From contig OMVU01000025.1 of the NCBI GenBank assembly GCA_900314565.1, forward strand, positions 1 to 51,939: DNA of 51,939 nt. Direction: 5' to 3'. Positions 42,929 through 51,939 of the stretch are shown here, piece after piece. Under the pieces are notes generated by a model. It searched no databases. It was not told the origin of the DNA and worked only from the letters and a program-made list of their open reading frames with translations. The translations under genes were made by a program, and so were the position numbers. Within the stretch, counting starts at the first letter, position 1, and every line of letters starts with the position of its first letter. This stretch comes from an uncultured Eubacteriales bacterium (GTDB lineage: Bacteria > Bacillota > Clostridia > Lachnospirales > Lachnospiraceae).

Positions 42929-43675
42929 TTGAGCACGGAAGAAAAGATGGCTTCGGAAGAGACTTTTGATGAAAATGAAAAGATGAATGCCGGAGAAACA
43001 AAGACAGAACCGGCGGCAGACGGCGCCGGTACCGAAGAAGCTCCGGAGGAAAATACGGTATCTGAAGAGACTCCTGAAGAAAAAGCGGCCTCAGAGGGAT
43101 CTGAGGAAATAGACGCGGATCCCGGAGAGACGGCCGGGCAGGAAGCTTCGGAGGAAGAACAGGCAGAAGACAGAGAGCCGGAAGAGGAATCAGACAAAGT
43201 GGGTTTGTTTGGCGGCAAAAAGTTAAAAAAAGAACTTGAGAAGAAAGCAGAACAGATCAGCGAATTAACTGACCGCAATATGAGGCTCATGGCGGAATTC
43301 GACAATTACAGGAAGCGCACCGAGAAGGAAAAAGCCGCAATGTACGGCATGGGTGCGAAGGATGTCGTCGAGAAGATCCTGCCGGTCATAGATAATTTTG
43401 AGAGAGGCTTTTCTCTGGTCGCGGAGGAGGATATGGAAGACCCCTTCACACAGGGAATGGAAAAGATCTACAAGCAGTTCCTTACCGTACTTGAAGGCCT
43501 TGGCGTAACGCCGATCGAGGCGGTGGGAAAGGAATTTGATCCGAATTATCACAATGCGGTGATGCATGTGGATGATGAGAATTACGGTGAGAATATCGTT
43601 GTGGAGGAATTCCAGAAAGGATACCTTTACAAGGATTCTGTCGTCAGACATTCCATGGTAAAGGTCGCCAACTGA
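42929..43675 (+). CDS. grpE: Nucleotide exchange factor GrpE
   Basis: 248 residues. The first 85 or so are an acidic, Glu/Ala-rich disordered extension. Then comes the long GrpE coiled coil (LKKELEKKAEQISELTDRNM, MAEFDNYRKRTEKEKAAMYG) and the beta domain ending VEEFQKGYLYKDSVVRHSMV. It releases ADP from DnaK. The start is uncertain: TTG at 42929, 3 nt after the hrcA stop and with only AAGG before it, or ATG at 42947, with GGAAG before it. Both keep the domain intact. Overlap-close spacing suggests coupling with hrcA. Confidence 0.92.
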   Translation: MSTEEKMASEETFDENEKMNAGETKTEPAADGAGTEEAPEENTVSEETPEEKAASEGSEEIDADPGETAGQEASEEEQAEDREPEEESDKVGLFGGKKLKKELEKKAEQISELTDRNMRLMAEFDNYRKRTEKEKAAMYGMGAKDVVEKILPVIDNFERGFSLVAEEDMEDPFTQGMEKIYKQFLTVLEGLGVTPIEAVGKEFDPNYHNAVMHVDDENYGENIVVEEFQKGYLYKDSVVRHSMVKVAN

Positions 43676-43791
43676 GAAAGCTTCTTAAGGATAGATCCGC
43701 TTAAGAACAAAGCCTTCTCAGTGAGATAAAGTGAGTTGAGCGGGGAACCGCTTTACTATAAATAAGAAATACAGATGTTTTTGTATAATAG

Positions 43792-45687
<1,896 letters not shown>

Positions 45688-45703
45688 ATAAGTAAATCAC
45701 AAC

Positions 45704-45739
45704 GGCTCCCGCTTTTTGCGGAGTGGGAGCCGGTTTTTT
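45704..45739 (+). terminator. Terminator between dnaK and dnaJ
   Basis: GGCTCCC and GGGAGCC form a 7-bp stem (14-nt loop), followed by GG and TTTTTT. It should lower dnaJ expression relative to dnaK. Confidence 0.75.
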
Positions 45740-45781
45740 CATGTCCGCACTGCGGAAGCAAATCTGAAAGGGATTTTCCAA

Positions 45782-46876
45782 ATGGCAGAGAAAAGAGATT
45801 ACTACGAGGTACTCGGTGTAGAGAAGAACGCCACTGATGACGACCTGAAGAAAGCATACAGAAAGCTCGCAAAAAAGTATCACCCGGATGTCAACCCGAG
45901 CGAAGAGGCTGCGGAGAAGTTCAAGGAGGCATCGGAGGCCTATTCGATCCTGTCTGACCCTCAGAAGAGGCAGCAATACGACCAGTTCGGGCACGCTGCG
46001 TTCAGCGGCGCCGGCGGTGCGGGCTATGGCGGTTTCGATTTTAACAGCTCGGGGATGGGTGACATTTTCGGAGATATCTTCGGGGATCTCTTCGGAGGAG
46101 GCAGGACTTCTTCCAGGAGGTCGAATCCGAATGCACCGATGCGTGGCGCGAATGTTCGGACAAGCGTCAGCATCAGCTTTGAGGAAGCGGTCTTCGGGTG
46201 CACGAAGCAGATCGAGATCAATTTCCGGGAGGAATGTCCGACCTGCAAGGGCACCGGAGCGAAGGCCGGCACATCTCCGGAGACCTGTTCGCGATGCCAC
46301 GGCACAGGGCGTGTCGTCACGACGCAGCAGTCTATCTTCGGCATGATGCAGACGGAAACAGTCTGCCCTGAGTGCCGGGGAGGCGGGCGGATTATCCGCG
46401 AGAAGTGCCCGGACTGCAACGGAACAGGGTACAGGACGAAGAAGCAGAAGATCGACGTCCAGATCCCGGCAGGTATTGACAACGGAATCGCAGTGCGCGT
46501 CAAGGATAAGGGCGAGCCCGGCGTGAACGGCGGCCCGAGAGGAGATCTTCTTGTCGAAGTCCGTGTATCGCGTCATCCGATCTTCCAGCGGGATGACATG
46601 GATCTGTACTCGACGGCGGCTGTCTCTTTTACCAAGGCGGCACTGGGCGGTAAGATCCGCATTAAGACGATCGATGGAGATGTCGAATATGAAGTCAAGG
46701 CCGGGACACAGACGGATACGAAGATCCGCCTGAGAGGCAAGGGCGTTCCGTCTGTAAGGAATTCCAAGCGAAGGGGCGATCACTATGTGACGCTCGTCGT
46801 GCAGGTCCCGACGAAGCTTACAAGAGAGCAGAAGAAGGCACTGAAGAGTTACGCGGAGGCGATGGGAGAGTCCTGA
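45782..46876 (+). CDS. dnaJ: Chaperone DnaJ (Hsp40)
   Basis: 364 residues. J domain [20 protein letters not shown] with the HPD triplet in KKYHPDVNP, Gly/Phe-rich part (about 70-115), four zinc-finger repeats ([32 protein letters not shown]) and the C-terminal substrate-binding barrels. Stimulates DnaK ATPase. AAAGGGA lies 8 nt before the ATG; an upstream extension runs through the terminator and is rejected. Confidence 0.96.
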   Translation: MAEKRDYYEVLGVEKNATDDDLKKAYRKLAKKYHPDVNPSEEAAEKFKEASEAYSILSDPQKRQQYDQFGHAAFSGAGGAGYGGFDFNSSGMGDIFGDIFGDLFGGGRTSSRRSNPNAPMRGANVRTSVSISFEEAVFGCTKQIEINFREECPTCKGTGAKAGTSPETCSRCHGTGRVVTTQQSIFGMMQTETVCPECRGGGRIIREKCPDCNGTGYRTKKQKIDVQIPAGIDNGIAVRVKDKGEPGVNGGPRGDLLVEVRVSRHPIFQRDDMDLYSTAAVSFTKAALGGKIRIKTIDGDVEYEVKAGTQTDTKIRLRGKGVPSVRNSKRRGDHYVTLVVQVPTKLTREQKKALKSYAEAMGES

Positions 46877-46926
46877 CGCCTGCGTGTCCGGAACCCAATG
46901 TTCATGTTCTCATAAACATTGCAGCT

Positions 46927-47025
46927 TAAGAAATCGACAGGCTTTTGCGAAACTCTGTGTGAAATGGAATTGTTCATGCAATTTCCATGAAGCACAGACT
47001 TTCGCAACTGCCTGTAAGAGACTGA
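46927..47025 (+). mobile_element. MITE-like palindromic element family 1, short copy D, with degraded direct repeats
   Basis: The 77-bp element (46938-47014) runs from CAGGC to GCCTG and is almost identical to copy B except for a shorter loop (TGTTCATGCA). Flanks TAAGAAATCGA (46927-46937) and TAAGAGACTGA (47015-47025) match at 8 of 11 positions in exactly the place where the other copies have direct repeats. It lies 61 nt after the dnaJ stop. Confidence 0.68.
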
Positions 47026-47029
47026 GAAG

Positions 47030-47070
47030 GAAAGGCGTATGGGTCATACTGTTGACCGCATACGCCTTTC
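47030..47070. terminator. Long hairpin between dnaJ and prmA
   Basis: GAAAGGCGTATG (47030-47041) and CATACGCCTTTC (47059-47070) form a perfect 12-bp stem, extended inward by GGTCA/TGACC with one unpaired G. No T-run follows; a perfect TATAAT stands at 47078-47083, so the hairpin may overlap a promoter region for prmA. Its role as terminator is uncertain. Confidence 0.45.
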
Positions 47071-47162
47071 AGTGTAGTATAATCGGCAATGACGGGAGGC
47101 CCGCGGAAAAGGCATCATGCAGTCTGATCTGAAAAACGGGAAGTCCATGGAGGAGAATCATT

Positions 47163-48143
47163 ATGGAATGGATGAAATATACGATCACAACAACGGAGGA
47201 GGCCTGTGACCTGGTGTGTTCCATGCTGAACGATCTCGGCATTACGAGCCTCGAGATCGAGGACAAGGCACCGGTCAGCCCGGAAGAGAACGGCGGATAC
47301 TTCGGGGATGTCGTCCCCGACCCGGTCTTTGATGACCACAAGGCCCGCGTGACTTTTTACACGGAAGTCCCGGAGATAGATAGCGAAGAAGCGGCAGACC
47401 GCGAGGAGGAGCTGCTTCGGAGCGTCGGACAGGGGCTTATGGATATTTCCCGCTTCGCAGACATCGGTGACGGCCTGATCGAGATCGACAAGACAGCCGA
47501 GGAAGACTGGGTGAATAACTGGAAACAGTACTTCCATCAGTTCACTGTGGATGATATCCGCATTATTCCGTCCTGGGAGGAAGTACCCGCCGAAGGAAAT
47601 GAAGAGCTGGTCCTGCGCATCGACCCCGGAACCGCGTTCGGGACAGGCAAGCATGAGTCGACACAGCTTGCGATCAGAGGAATCCGGAAATATATTGAGC
47701 CCGGTATGCGTGTCCTTGATATCGGTACCGGCAGCGGAATCCTTGGCATCGTCGCTTTAAAGAGCGGCGCGTCGAAGGTCTTCGGAACGGATCTTGACAT
47801 CAATGTGCTCGAAGCGATCGAGGAGAATCTCGCGAAAAATGGGATCGACCCTGCTGATTTCAGATACGTGATCGGGGATATCGTGACGGAGCAGTGGGTC
47901 AGGGAGGAGGCCGGAAGCGGCTATGACCTTGTATGCGCGAACATTATCGCTGAGATCCTTGCGGATATCACACCGCATGTACCGGCATGCCTTAAGAAAG
48001 GCGGATATTATATCACGTCCGGCATTCTGATCACGCATGCGCAGATCGTGCGGGATGCGATCAGCAAAGCCGGGCTGACGGTCGTCGAGGAGATGGAGCA
48101 GGGCGAGTGGGAGAGCATCGTTGCAAGAAAAGACTTTGCCTGA
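47163..48143 (+). CDS. prmA: Ribosomal protein L11 methyltransferase
   Basis: 326 residues. An N-terminal substrate domain (MEWMKYTITTTEEACDLVCS, LGITSLEIEDKAP) leads to the SAM-binding Rossmann domain (DPGTAFGTGKHESTQLAIRG, MRVLDIGTGSGILGIVALKS, DLVCANIIAEILADI with the NPPY-like NI segment). It trimethylates L11 and follows dnaJ in many Firmicutes. AGGAGA is about 7 nt before the ATG. The last codons are also the first unit of a tandem repeat that continues into the spacer. Confidence 0.93.
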   Translation: MEWMKYTITTTEEACDLVCSMLNDLGITSLEIEDKAPVSPEENGGYFGDVVPDPVFDDHKARVTFYTEVPEIDSEEAADREEELLRSVGQGLMDISRFADIGDGLIEIDKTAEEDWVNNWKQYFHQFTVDDIRIIPSWEEVPAEGNEELVLRIDPGTAFGTGKHESTQLAIRGIRKYIEPGMRVLDIGTGSGILGIVALKSGASKVFGTDLDINVLEAIEENLAKNGIDPADFRYVIGDIVTEQWVREEAGSGYDLVCANIIAEILADITPHVPACLKKGGYYITSGILITHAQIVRDAISKAGLTVVEEMEQGEWESIVARKDFA

Positions 48144-48286
48144 GCGAGCGGTAAAATAACATATGACCGGGAAAGATCTTGACTGAGCGTGCGGGCAAAG
48201 AGGCATATGACCGGGAAAGATCTTGACTGAGCGTGCGGGCAAAGAAGCATATGACCGGGAAAGACTTTGCTTAAGTGAGCGGGCAG
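48129..48286 (+). repeat. 44-bp tandem repeat starting in the end of prmA
   Basis: Units beginning AAAGA(C/T)(T/C)TTG start at 48129, 48172, 48216 and 48260, so the period is 43-44 bp and about 3.6 units are present. Units 2 and 3 differ at a single base (CATATGACCGGG at 48160, 48204 and 48248). The first unit includes the final codons and stop of prmA; the array fills the gap to rsmE. Confidence 0.9.
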
Positions 48287-48315
48287 ACATGCCCTTGAAA
48301 GAGGAGAAGATCTAT

Positions 48316-49053
48316 ATGTACAGATTTTTTATTGAGGCGGGTCAGGTCTGTGATTATGTGCTGCATATCACGGACGAGGACGTTAATCACATCCGCAATG
48401 TACTTCGCATGCGGCCGGGTGAACAGATCGAGGCGGTCGATGAGGACCGCACCGTATACCTCTGCCGGATCTCAGAGATCCTTCCGGATGAGATCCTTGC
48501 AGACGTCCTTGAGACTGAGGAGGCAGATACTGAGCTTCAAAATGAGATCACGCTCTACATGGGCCTGCCCAAGGGGGATAAGATGGAGCTCATCATTCAG
48601 AAGGCTGTCGAGCTTGGCGTGAGCCGGATCGTTCCCGTCTCAATGAAGCGCAGCATTGTGAAGCTTGACGCGAAAAAGGCGAAGGCGAGGATTGCGCGCT
48701 GGCAGGCGATTGCACAGGCCGCGGCAAAGCAGTCGAAGCGCAGCATCATTCCGGAAGTCGGTGAGATCCTGACATGGAGCGGTGCTCTCGAGGAGGCGAA
48801 AGCTCTTGATGTGCTCATCCTTCCTTACGAGAATGCGCTGGATATCCGCTATACGAAGGACGTCATCCGGGAGATTCGGCCGGGTCAGTCCGTCGGCGTC
48901 TTTATCGGGCCTGAGGGAGGGTTCGACCGGCGGGAAGTGGAGACCGCAGAGGAGACCGGCGCAAAGCTCCTGACTATGGGGAAGCGGATCCTCAGGACAG
49001 AGACGGCCGCCATCTCCATGCTCTCGATCCTTATGTATGAGCTGGAAGGCTGA
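48316..49053 (+). CDS. rsmE: 16S rRNA (uracil-1498-N3)-methyltransferase
   Basis: 245 residues, RsmE family. N-terminal PUA-like part (FFIEAGQVCDYVLHITDEDV, NHIRNVLRMRPGEQI), then the SPOUT knot domain (ITLYMGLPKGDKMELIIQKA, VELGVSRIVPV, RWQAIAQAAAKQSKRSIIPE, VGVFIGPEGGFDRREVE, LGxRILRTETA-like MGKRILRTETAAI). Start at 48316 with AGAGGAG about 9 nt before the ATG; the frame is open upstream through the tandem repeats but not conserved there. It is the usual neighbour of prmA. Confidence 0.93.
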   Translation: MYRFFIEAGQVCDYVLHITDEDVNHIRNVLRMRPGEQIEAVDEDRTVYLCRISEILPDEILADVLETEEADTELQNEITLYMGLPKGDKMELIIQKAVELGVSRIVPVSMKRSIVKLDAKKAKARIARWQAIAQAAAKQSKRSIIPEVGEILTWSGALEEAKALDVLILPYENALDIRYTKDVIREIRPGQSVGVFIGPEGGFDRREVETAEETGAKLLTMGKRILRTETAAISMLSILMYELEG

Positions 49054-49165
49054 TTCCGGGAGAATTTGACTTAAATCAGGCTGATATTATGAGAAGCTGG
49101 CTTACAGCAGACTGATTTCTTGAAAAAGTCGACTTACAAAGGCTGAATCCATGAAAATTTGGTGG
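49048..49165 (+). repeat. 31-bp degenerate tandem repeat starting at the rsmE stop codon
   Basis: Units start at 49048 (GGCTGATTCC), 49079 (GGCTGATATT), 49110 (GACTGATTTC) and 49141 (GGCTGAATCC), exactly 31 bp apart, with a GAA...GACTTA(A/C)A core. The first unit contains the rsmE stop codon. Identity between units is only about 60-70 percent, so it is older than the 44-bp array. Confidence 0.8.
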
Positions 49166-49194
49166 TTGTCATTTAAAACGAAATGAGCTAATAT
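49166..49194 (+). promoter_or_regulatory. Promoter of guaB
   Basis: TTGTCA, 17-nt spacer, TAATAT; a TATAAT at 49192-49197 is an alternative -10 with 20-nt spacing. No guanine riboswitch motif is seen. Confidence 0.5.
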
Positions 49195-49250
49195 AATGCC
49201 TAATACGCAGGAAAACGGTTGTAAGGATCTGACCAGTAAAGGAGAATGTT

Positions 49251-50756
49251 ATGGCATATTTTTTCAGTGAACCATCTCGTACGTTCGGAGAATATCTTCT
49301 TGTCCCGGGTTACTCGTCTTCTGAATGCATCCCCTCTGCAGTGAGTCTCAGGACACCTCTTGTCAAATACAGGAAAGGGCAGGAAGAGTGCCCTCTTCTT
49401 ATGAATATTCCCATGGTCTCCGCGATCATGCAGGCTGTGTCCGGTGAAAAGCTGGCGATCGCTCTGGCGAAGCAGGGCGGCGTGTCTTTCATTTACGGAT
49501 CACAGAGTGTGCAGGACGAAGCGGACATGGTCCGGAGAGTCAAGTCCTACAAGGCAGGTTTTGTGACCAGCGATTCCAATCTGCCCCCGACCGCGACGCT
49601 CGGCGATGTGCTGAATCTGAAGGCGCAGACAGGCCATTCAACGATCGCGATCACTGAGGACGGATCAGCGCACGGAAAGCTTCTCGGAATTGTCGCATCC
49701 CGCGATTACAGGATTTCCCGCATGACGACAGACCTGTGCGTCACGGAGTTCATGACGCCTTTTGAAAAGCTCGTCACAGCGCAGGCGAATACGACGCTGC
49801 ATGACTGCAACGATCTTATCTGGGAAAATAAGATCAATTCACTCCCGCTGGTGGACGATAACGGGAATCTGGTCTATATGGTCTTCCGCAAGGATTATGA
49901 CAGCCACAAGGCGAACGCCAACGAGCTGCTTGACGGGAATAAGAGCTATGTCGTCGGCGCCGGTATCAATACCAGAGATTATGCGGAGCGTGTGCCTGCC
50001 CTCGTCGAGGCCGGTGCGGACGTTCTCTGTATCGATTCCTCGGAGGGATTCTCCGAGTGGCAGAGCAGAACGATCAAATGGATCCGCGACAAGTACGGCG
50101 ATACGGTCAAGGTCGGTGCGGGAAATGTCGTCGACCGGGAAGGCTTTATGTTCCTTGCAAAGGCCGGAGCTGATTTTGTAAAGATCGGTATCGGCGGAGG
50201 ATCCATATGCATTACGCGTGAGACGAAGGGCATCGGCAGAGGCCAGGCGACAGCTGTGATCGAGGTCGCGAAGGCCCGCGATGAGTATTTCCAGTCGACC
50301 GGCATTTACATTCCGATCTGCTCGGACGGCGGTATCGTGCATGATTATCACATCACACTTGCGCTTGCCATGGGTGCTGATTTCGTGATGCTCGGCAGAT
50401 ATTTTGCACGTTTCGATGAGAGTCCGACCGCACGTCTGCGCATCAACGGCAGCTACGTGAAGGAGTACTGGGGCGAGGGATCGAACCGCGCGCGCAACTG
50501 GCAGCGTTATGACCTCGGCGGAGCGCAGAAGCTCACGTTCGAGGAGGGCGTTGACAGTTATGTCCCGTATGCGGGAGCCCTCTCAGACGGCGTCCAGACG
50601 ACGCTCTACAAGGTCCGCTCGACCATGTGTAACTGCGGTGCACTCTCGATTCCGGAGCTGCAGCAGAAGGCCAGACTGACAGTCGTCTCCTCGACGTCGA
50701 TCGTGGAAGGCGGAAGTCATGATGTTATTTTGAAGAATAATCGTACAGAGGGCTGA
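49251..50756 (+). CDS. guaB: Inosine-5'-monophosphate dehydrogenase
   Basis: The 501-residue enzyme oxidises IMP to XMP, the first step to GMP. Barrel motifs: [55 protein letters not shown], and the active-site loop [20 protein letters not shown] with catalytic Cys. Two CBS domains (about 100-215, [10 protein letters not shown] inside) interrupt the barrel as usual. The C-terminal flap differs from the common bacterial form ([12 protein letters not shown]), so it belongs to a divergent IMPDH branch. AAAGGAG is about 7 nt before the ATG. It has its own promoter and strong terminator. Confidence 0.93.
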   Translation: MAYFFSEPSRTFGEYLLVPGYSSSECIPSAVSLRTPLVKYRKGQEECPLLMNIPMVSAIMQAVSGEKLAIALAKQGGVSFIYGSQSVQDEADMVRRVKSYKAGFVTSDSNLPPTATLGDVLNLKAQTGHSTIAITEDGSAHGKLLGIVASRDYRISRMTTDLCVTEFMTPFEKLVTAQANTTLHDCNDLIWENKINSLPLVDDNGNLVYMVFRKDYDSHKANANELLDGNKSYVVGAGINTRDYAERVPALVEAGADVLCIDSSEGFSEWQSRTIKWIRDKYGDTVKVGAGNVVDREGFMFLAKAGADFVKIGIGGGSICITRETKGIGRGQATAVIEVAKARDEYFQSTGIYIPICSDGGIVHDYHITLALAMGADFVMLGRYFARFDESPTARLRINGSYVKEYWGEGSNRARNWQRYDLGGAQKLTFEEGVDSYVPYAGALSDGVQTTLYKVRSTMCNCGALSIPELQQKARLTVVSSTSIVEGGSHDVILKNNRTEG

Positions 50757-50766
50757 AACTGAGCAC

Positions 50767-50847
50767 TGTACTCACGATGAAGCCGGATTTCACTTTGTGC
50801 GCGTATCTCACGATCAACATCACGAGTATTGCGCGATAAAGAATAAA
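50767..50847 (-). repeat. Dispersed hairpin repeat family 2, truncated copy 4 (inverted)
   Basis: Read on the minus strand it starts TTTATTCTTTATCGCG and follows the family through GCTTCATCGTGAGTACA before diverging, so about 80 of 101 core bases remain. It lies between the guaB stop and its terminator. A short family fragment (GCGCAAAGTGAAAT) recurs at about 51055-51068 next to truA. Confidence 0.75.
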
Positions 50848-50850
50848 AAG

Positions 50851-50892
50851 CGGCCATGCCGGAGTGATTAAGCTCCGGCATGGCCGTTTTTT
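50851..50892 (+). terminator. Terminator of guaB
   Basis: CGGCCATGCCGGAG and CTCCGGCATGGCCG form a perfect 14-bp stem around TGATTAAG, followed by TTTTTT. Confidence 0.95.
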
Positions 50893-50900
50893 GAACTTAT

Positions 50901-51045
50901 GACAGAGAATTCCTGCGATCTTGATCTTTGACAGAGAATTCCTGTGATCCTGATCTCTGACAGAGAATTCCTGTGATTCTGATCTCTGACGCAGAATTCC
51001 TGTGATCCTGATCTTTGACGCAGAATTCTCGTGATCAGGGCAGTG
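50901..51045. repeat. 29-bp tandem repeat array, five units
   Basis: Units beginning GAC(A/G)(G/C)AGAATTC start at 50901, 50930, 50959, 50988 and 51017, exactly 29 bp apart with no spacer. Each contains an EcoRI-type GAATTC and a CTG(T/C)GAT(C/T) word. The array sits between the guaB terminator and the 3' end of truA. Confidence 0.92.
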
Positions 51046-51068
51046 AGATGAATGCGCAAAGTGAAATT

Positions 51069-51809
51069 TTAATTATAATCGACCTGCATGAGCGTCAGCC
51101 CGCAGGCCGGCGCTGTCGGTCCTGCCATCTTCCGATCCCTCGCCTCAAGCAGCGCGCCCATTGAGAAAGGATCCCGCCGGCCTTCGCCGACCTCAATCAG
51201 GGTGCCGACCAGAATACGGACCATATACTGAAGAAAACCCTCCCCGATAAATTCAAAATCGATCTCATCCTCCGTCTCACGGATGTGGATCGCATAAAGC
51301 TTTCGGACGGTGGACTTGCGCATCTTCGGGTTCCCGCAGAAGCTCTTGAAATCGTGTTCGCCGCGCAGCTGGATCGTGGCCACCTTCATGGCAGCAGTGT
51401 CGAGTGTTCCCCGGTACTCGTATATGTATTTTCTCTCGAATACATGGCGGGATTTATCTTTTCCGATCCGGTAGAGATATATTTTCCTGGTCGCGTTGAA
51501 GCGGCTGTGAAAGCGCGGCGCGGCTTCGGTCACAGAGAGGACTCCGATATCGTCCGGGAGATATTCATTGATATAATCCCGTATCTCATCCGGTGTCTTA
51601 TCTGTCTCGATCCGGAACTGGGCGACCTGGCCCTTCGCGTGAACGCCGGCGTCCGTGCGGCCGGCTCCATGGACATCCACAGGCTCACCGGTCATGATGC
51701 CGAGGATGTTTTCAAGCTTCTGCTGGATGGTGTTGTCTGTGTCGCCCTGTTTCTGCCAGCCGTTATAGCGGGTGCCGTCGTACTGGACGAGCATTTTATA
51801 ATTATTCAT
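51069..51809 (-). CDS. truA: tRNA pseudouridine synthase A
   Basis: 246 residues. It makes pseudouridine at positions 38-40 of tRNA anticodon arms. MLVQYDGTRYNGWQKQGDTD at the start, catalytic Asp in VHGAGRTDAGVHAKGQVAQF, RFNATRKIYLYRI, HDFKSFCG and FLQYMVRILVGTLIEVGEGR. A short AAAGG stands 4 nt before the ATG. It converges with guaB; no terminator of its own is evident beyond the repeat array. Confidence 0.95.
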   Translation of the reverse strand: MNNYKMLVQYDGTRYNGWQKQGDTDNTIQQKLENILGIMTGEPVDVHGAGRTDAGVHAKGQVAQFRIETDKTPDEIRDYINEYLPDDIGVLSVTEAAPRFHSRFNATRKIYLYRIGKDKSRHVFERKYIYEYRGTLDTAAMKVATIQLRGEHDFKSFCGNPKMRKSTVRKLYAIHIRETEDEIDFEFIGEGFLQYMVRILVGTLIEVGEGRRDPFSMGALLEARDRKMAGPTAPACGLTLMQVDYN

Positions 51810-51837
51810 GACCTTTGCTCTGCCTCTCTGAAAAACT

Positions 51838-51939
51838 TCTGTTTAACACGCCGTGAGCAAGAAATCCCCTTCCTCTACAGGTGGTGGGATGAATTGCGAT
51901 AAACACGGCGTTTCTTGACGTTTGTATTTCGTAGTATTA
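51838..51939 (-). mobile_element. Possible right end of an IS200/IS605-type element extending beyond the window
   Basis: On the minus strand the sequence CAATTCATCCCACCACCTG, then GAGGAAGGGGATTTCTTGCTC, has the arrangement I associate with the hairpin end downstream of tnpB (ATCCCACC.../GGGGAT stem before TTTCTTGCTC). An outer stem ACGCCGTG (51848-51855)/CACGGCGT (51904-51911) encloses it. If so, tnpB would lie on the minus strand to the right of the window. Only the motif pattern supports this. Confidence 0.3.

Noticed and set aside
50901-51045. CRISPR array
   Set aside because: The 29-bp units are contiguous with no unique spacers, and no cas gene is present.

Overview
The window reads as a chromosomal segment of an anaerobic, moderately GC-rich Clostridia member, most likely Lachnospiraceae. 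Supporting signs are a group B-like [FeFe]-hydrogenase, a type III glutamine synthetase, a CdaR/PucR-type regulator beside ftsEX, a DUF6472 mini-protein behind uvrB, the hrcA-grpE-dnaK-dnaJ-prmA-rsmE order under a perfect CIRCE operator, and an LPVTG-anchored giant surface protein. Assignment to family rests on gene content and order only. No rRNA, tRNA, CRISPR array, prophage or complete insertion sequence was seen.

Layout. 1-440: remnants of two oppositely oriented genes (a GH13 alpha-glucosidase 3' end and an unknown, possibly zincin-like 3' end), both lacking their 5' parts at the same point. 555-2889 (minus): trpE-trpG with its own promoter and a hairpin leader. 2927-5253 (minus): UvrX-like Y-family polymerase plus YolD-like partner. 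5288-12761: a 181-bp dispersed repeat, a structured AT-rich leader and a 2228-residue sortase-anchored adhesin-like protein. 12959-15335: small HTH regulator, PH-domain protein, hydrogenase. 15474-19055: copper module (CsoR boxes in the promoter, csoR, copA with a fused CopZ-like domain). 19522-25045: amylosucrase with a lysine/alanine-rich histone H1-like tail, a HAD phosphatase overlapping it, and a sucrose-type PTS EIIBCA. 25232-30109: orphan binding lipoprotein, HAD mutase-like protein, HtrA protease, diacylglycerol-kinase-like lipid kinase. 30547-36618: class II fructose-bisphosphate aldolase, glutamine synthetase III, CdaR-like regulator, ftsE-ftsX. 36906-41542: uvrB, DUF6472 mini-protein, membrane-anchored EEP hydrolase, SPFH protein. 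41744-49053: heat-shock operon with prmA and rsmE. 49166-51809: IMP dehydrogenase and, convergent, truA. The right edge may be the end of an IS200/IS605-type element.

The most unusual content is between the genes. Four copies of a 77-102 bp imperfect palindrome (at 16.3, 28.8, 36.8 and 46.9 kb) begin near CAGGC and end near GCCTG. Each is bracketed by a direct repeat of 11-12 bp that differs from copy to copy (two exact, one 10/11, one 8/11), which is the signature of a non-autonomous mobile element. A second family (5.3, 26.5, 30.3 and 50.8 kb) has 16-bp inverted ends around a 101-bp core, followed in the two full copies by two further hairpins. In addition several spacers consist of short degenerate tandem repeats (periods 29, 31, 34, 44 and 58 bp), two of which start inside the last codons of the upstream gene.

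Functionally the genes are mostly housekeeping (tryptophan, nitrogen, glycolysis, division, repair, proteostasis, purines) with accessory inserts for adhesion, copper efflux and sucrose/alpha-glucan metabolism.
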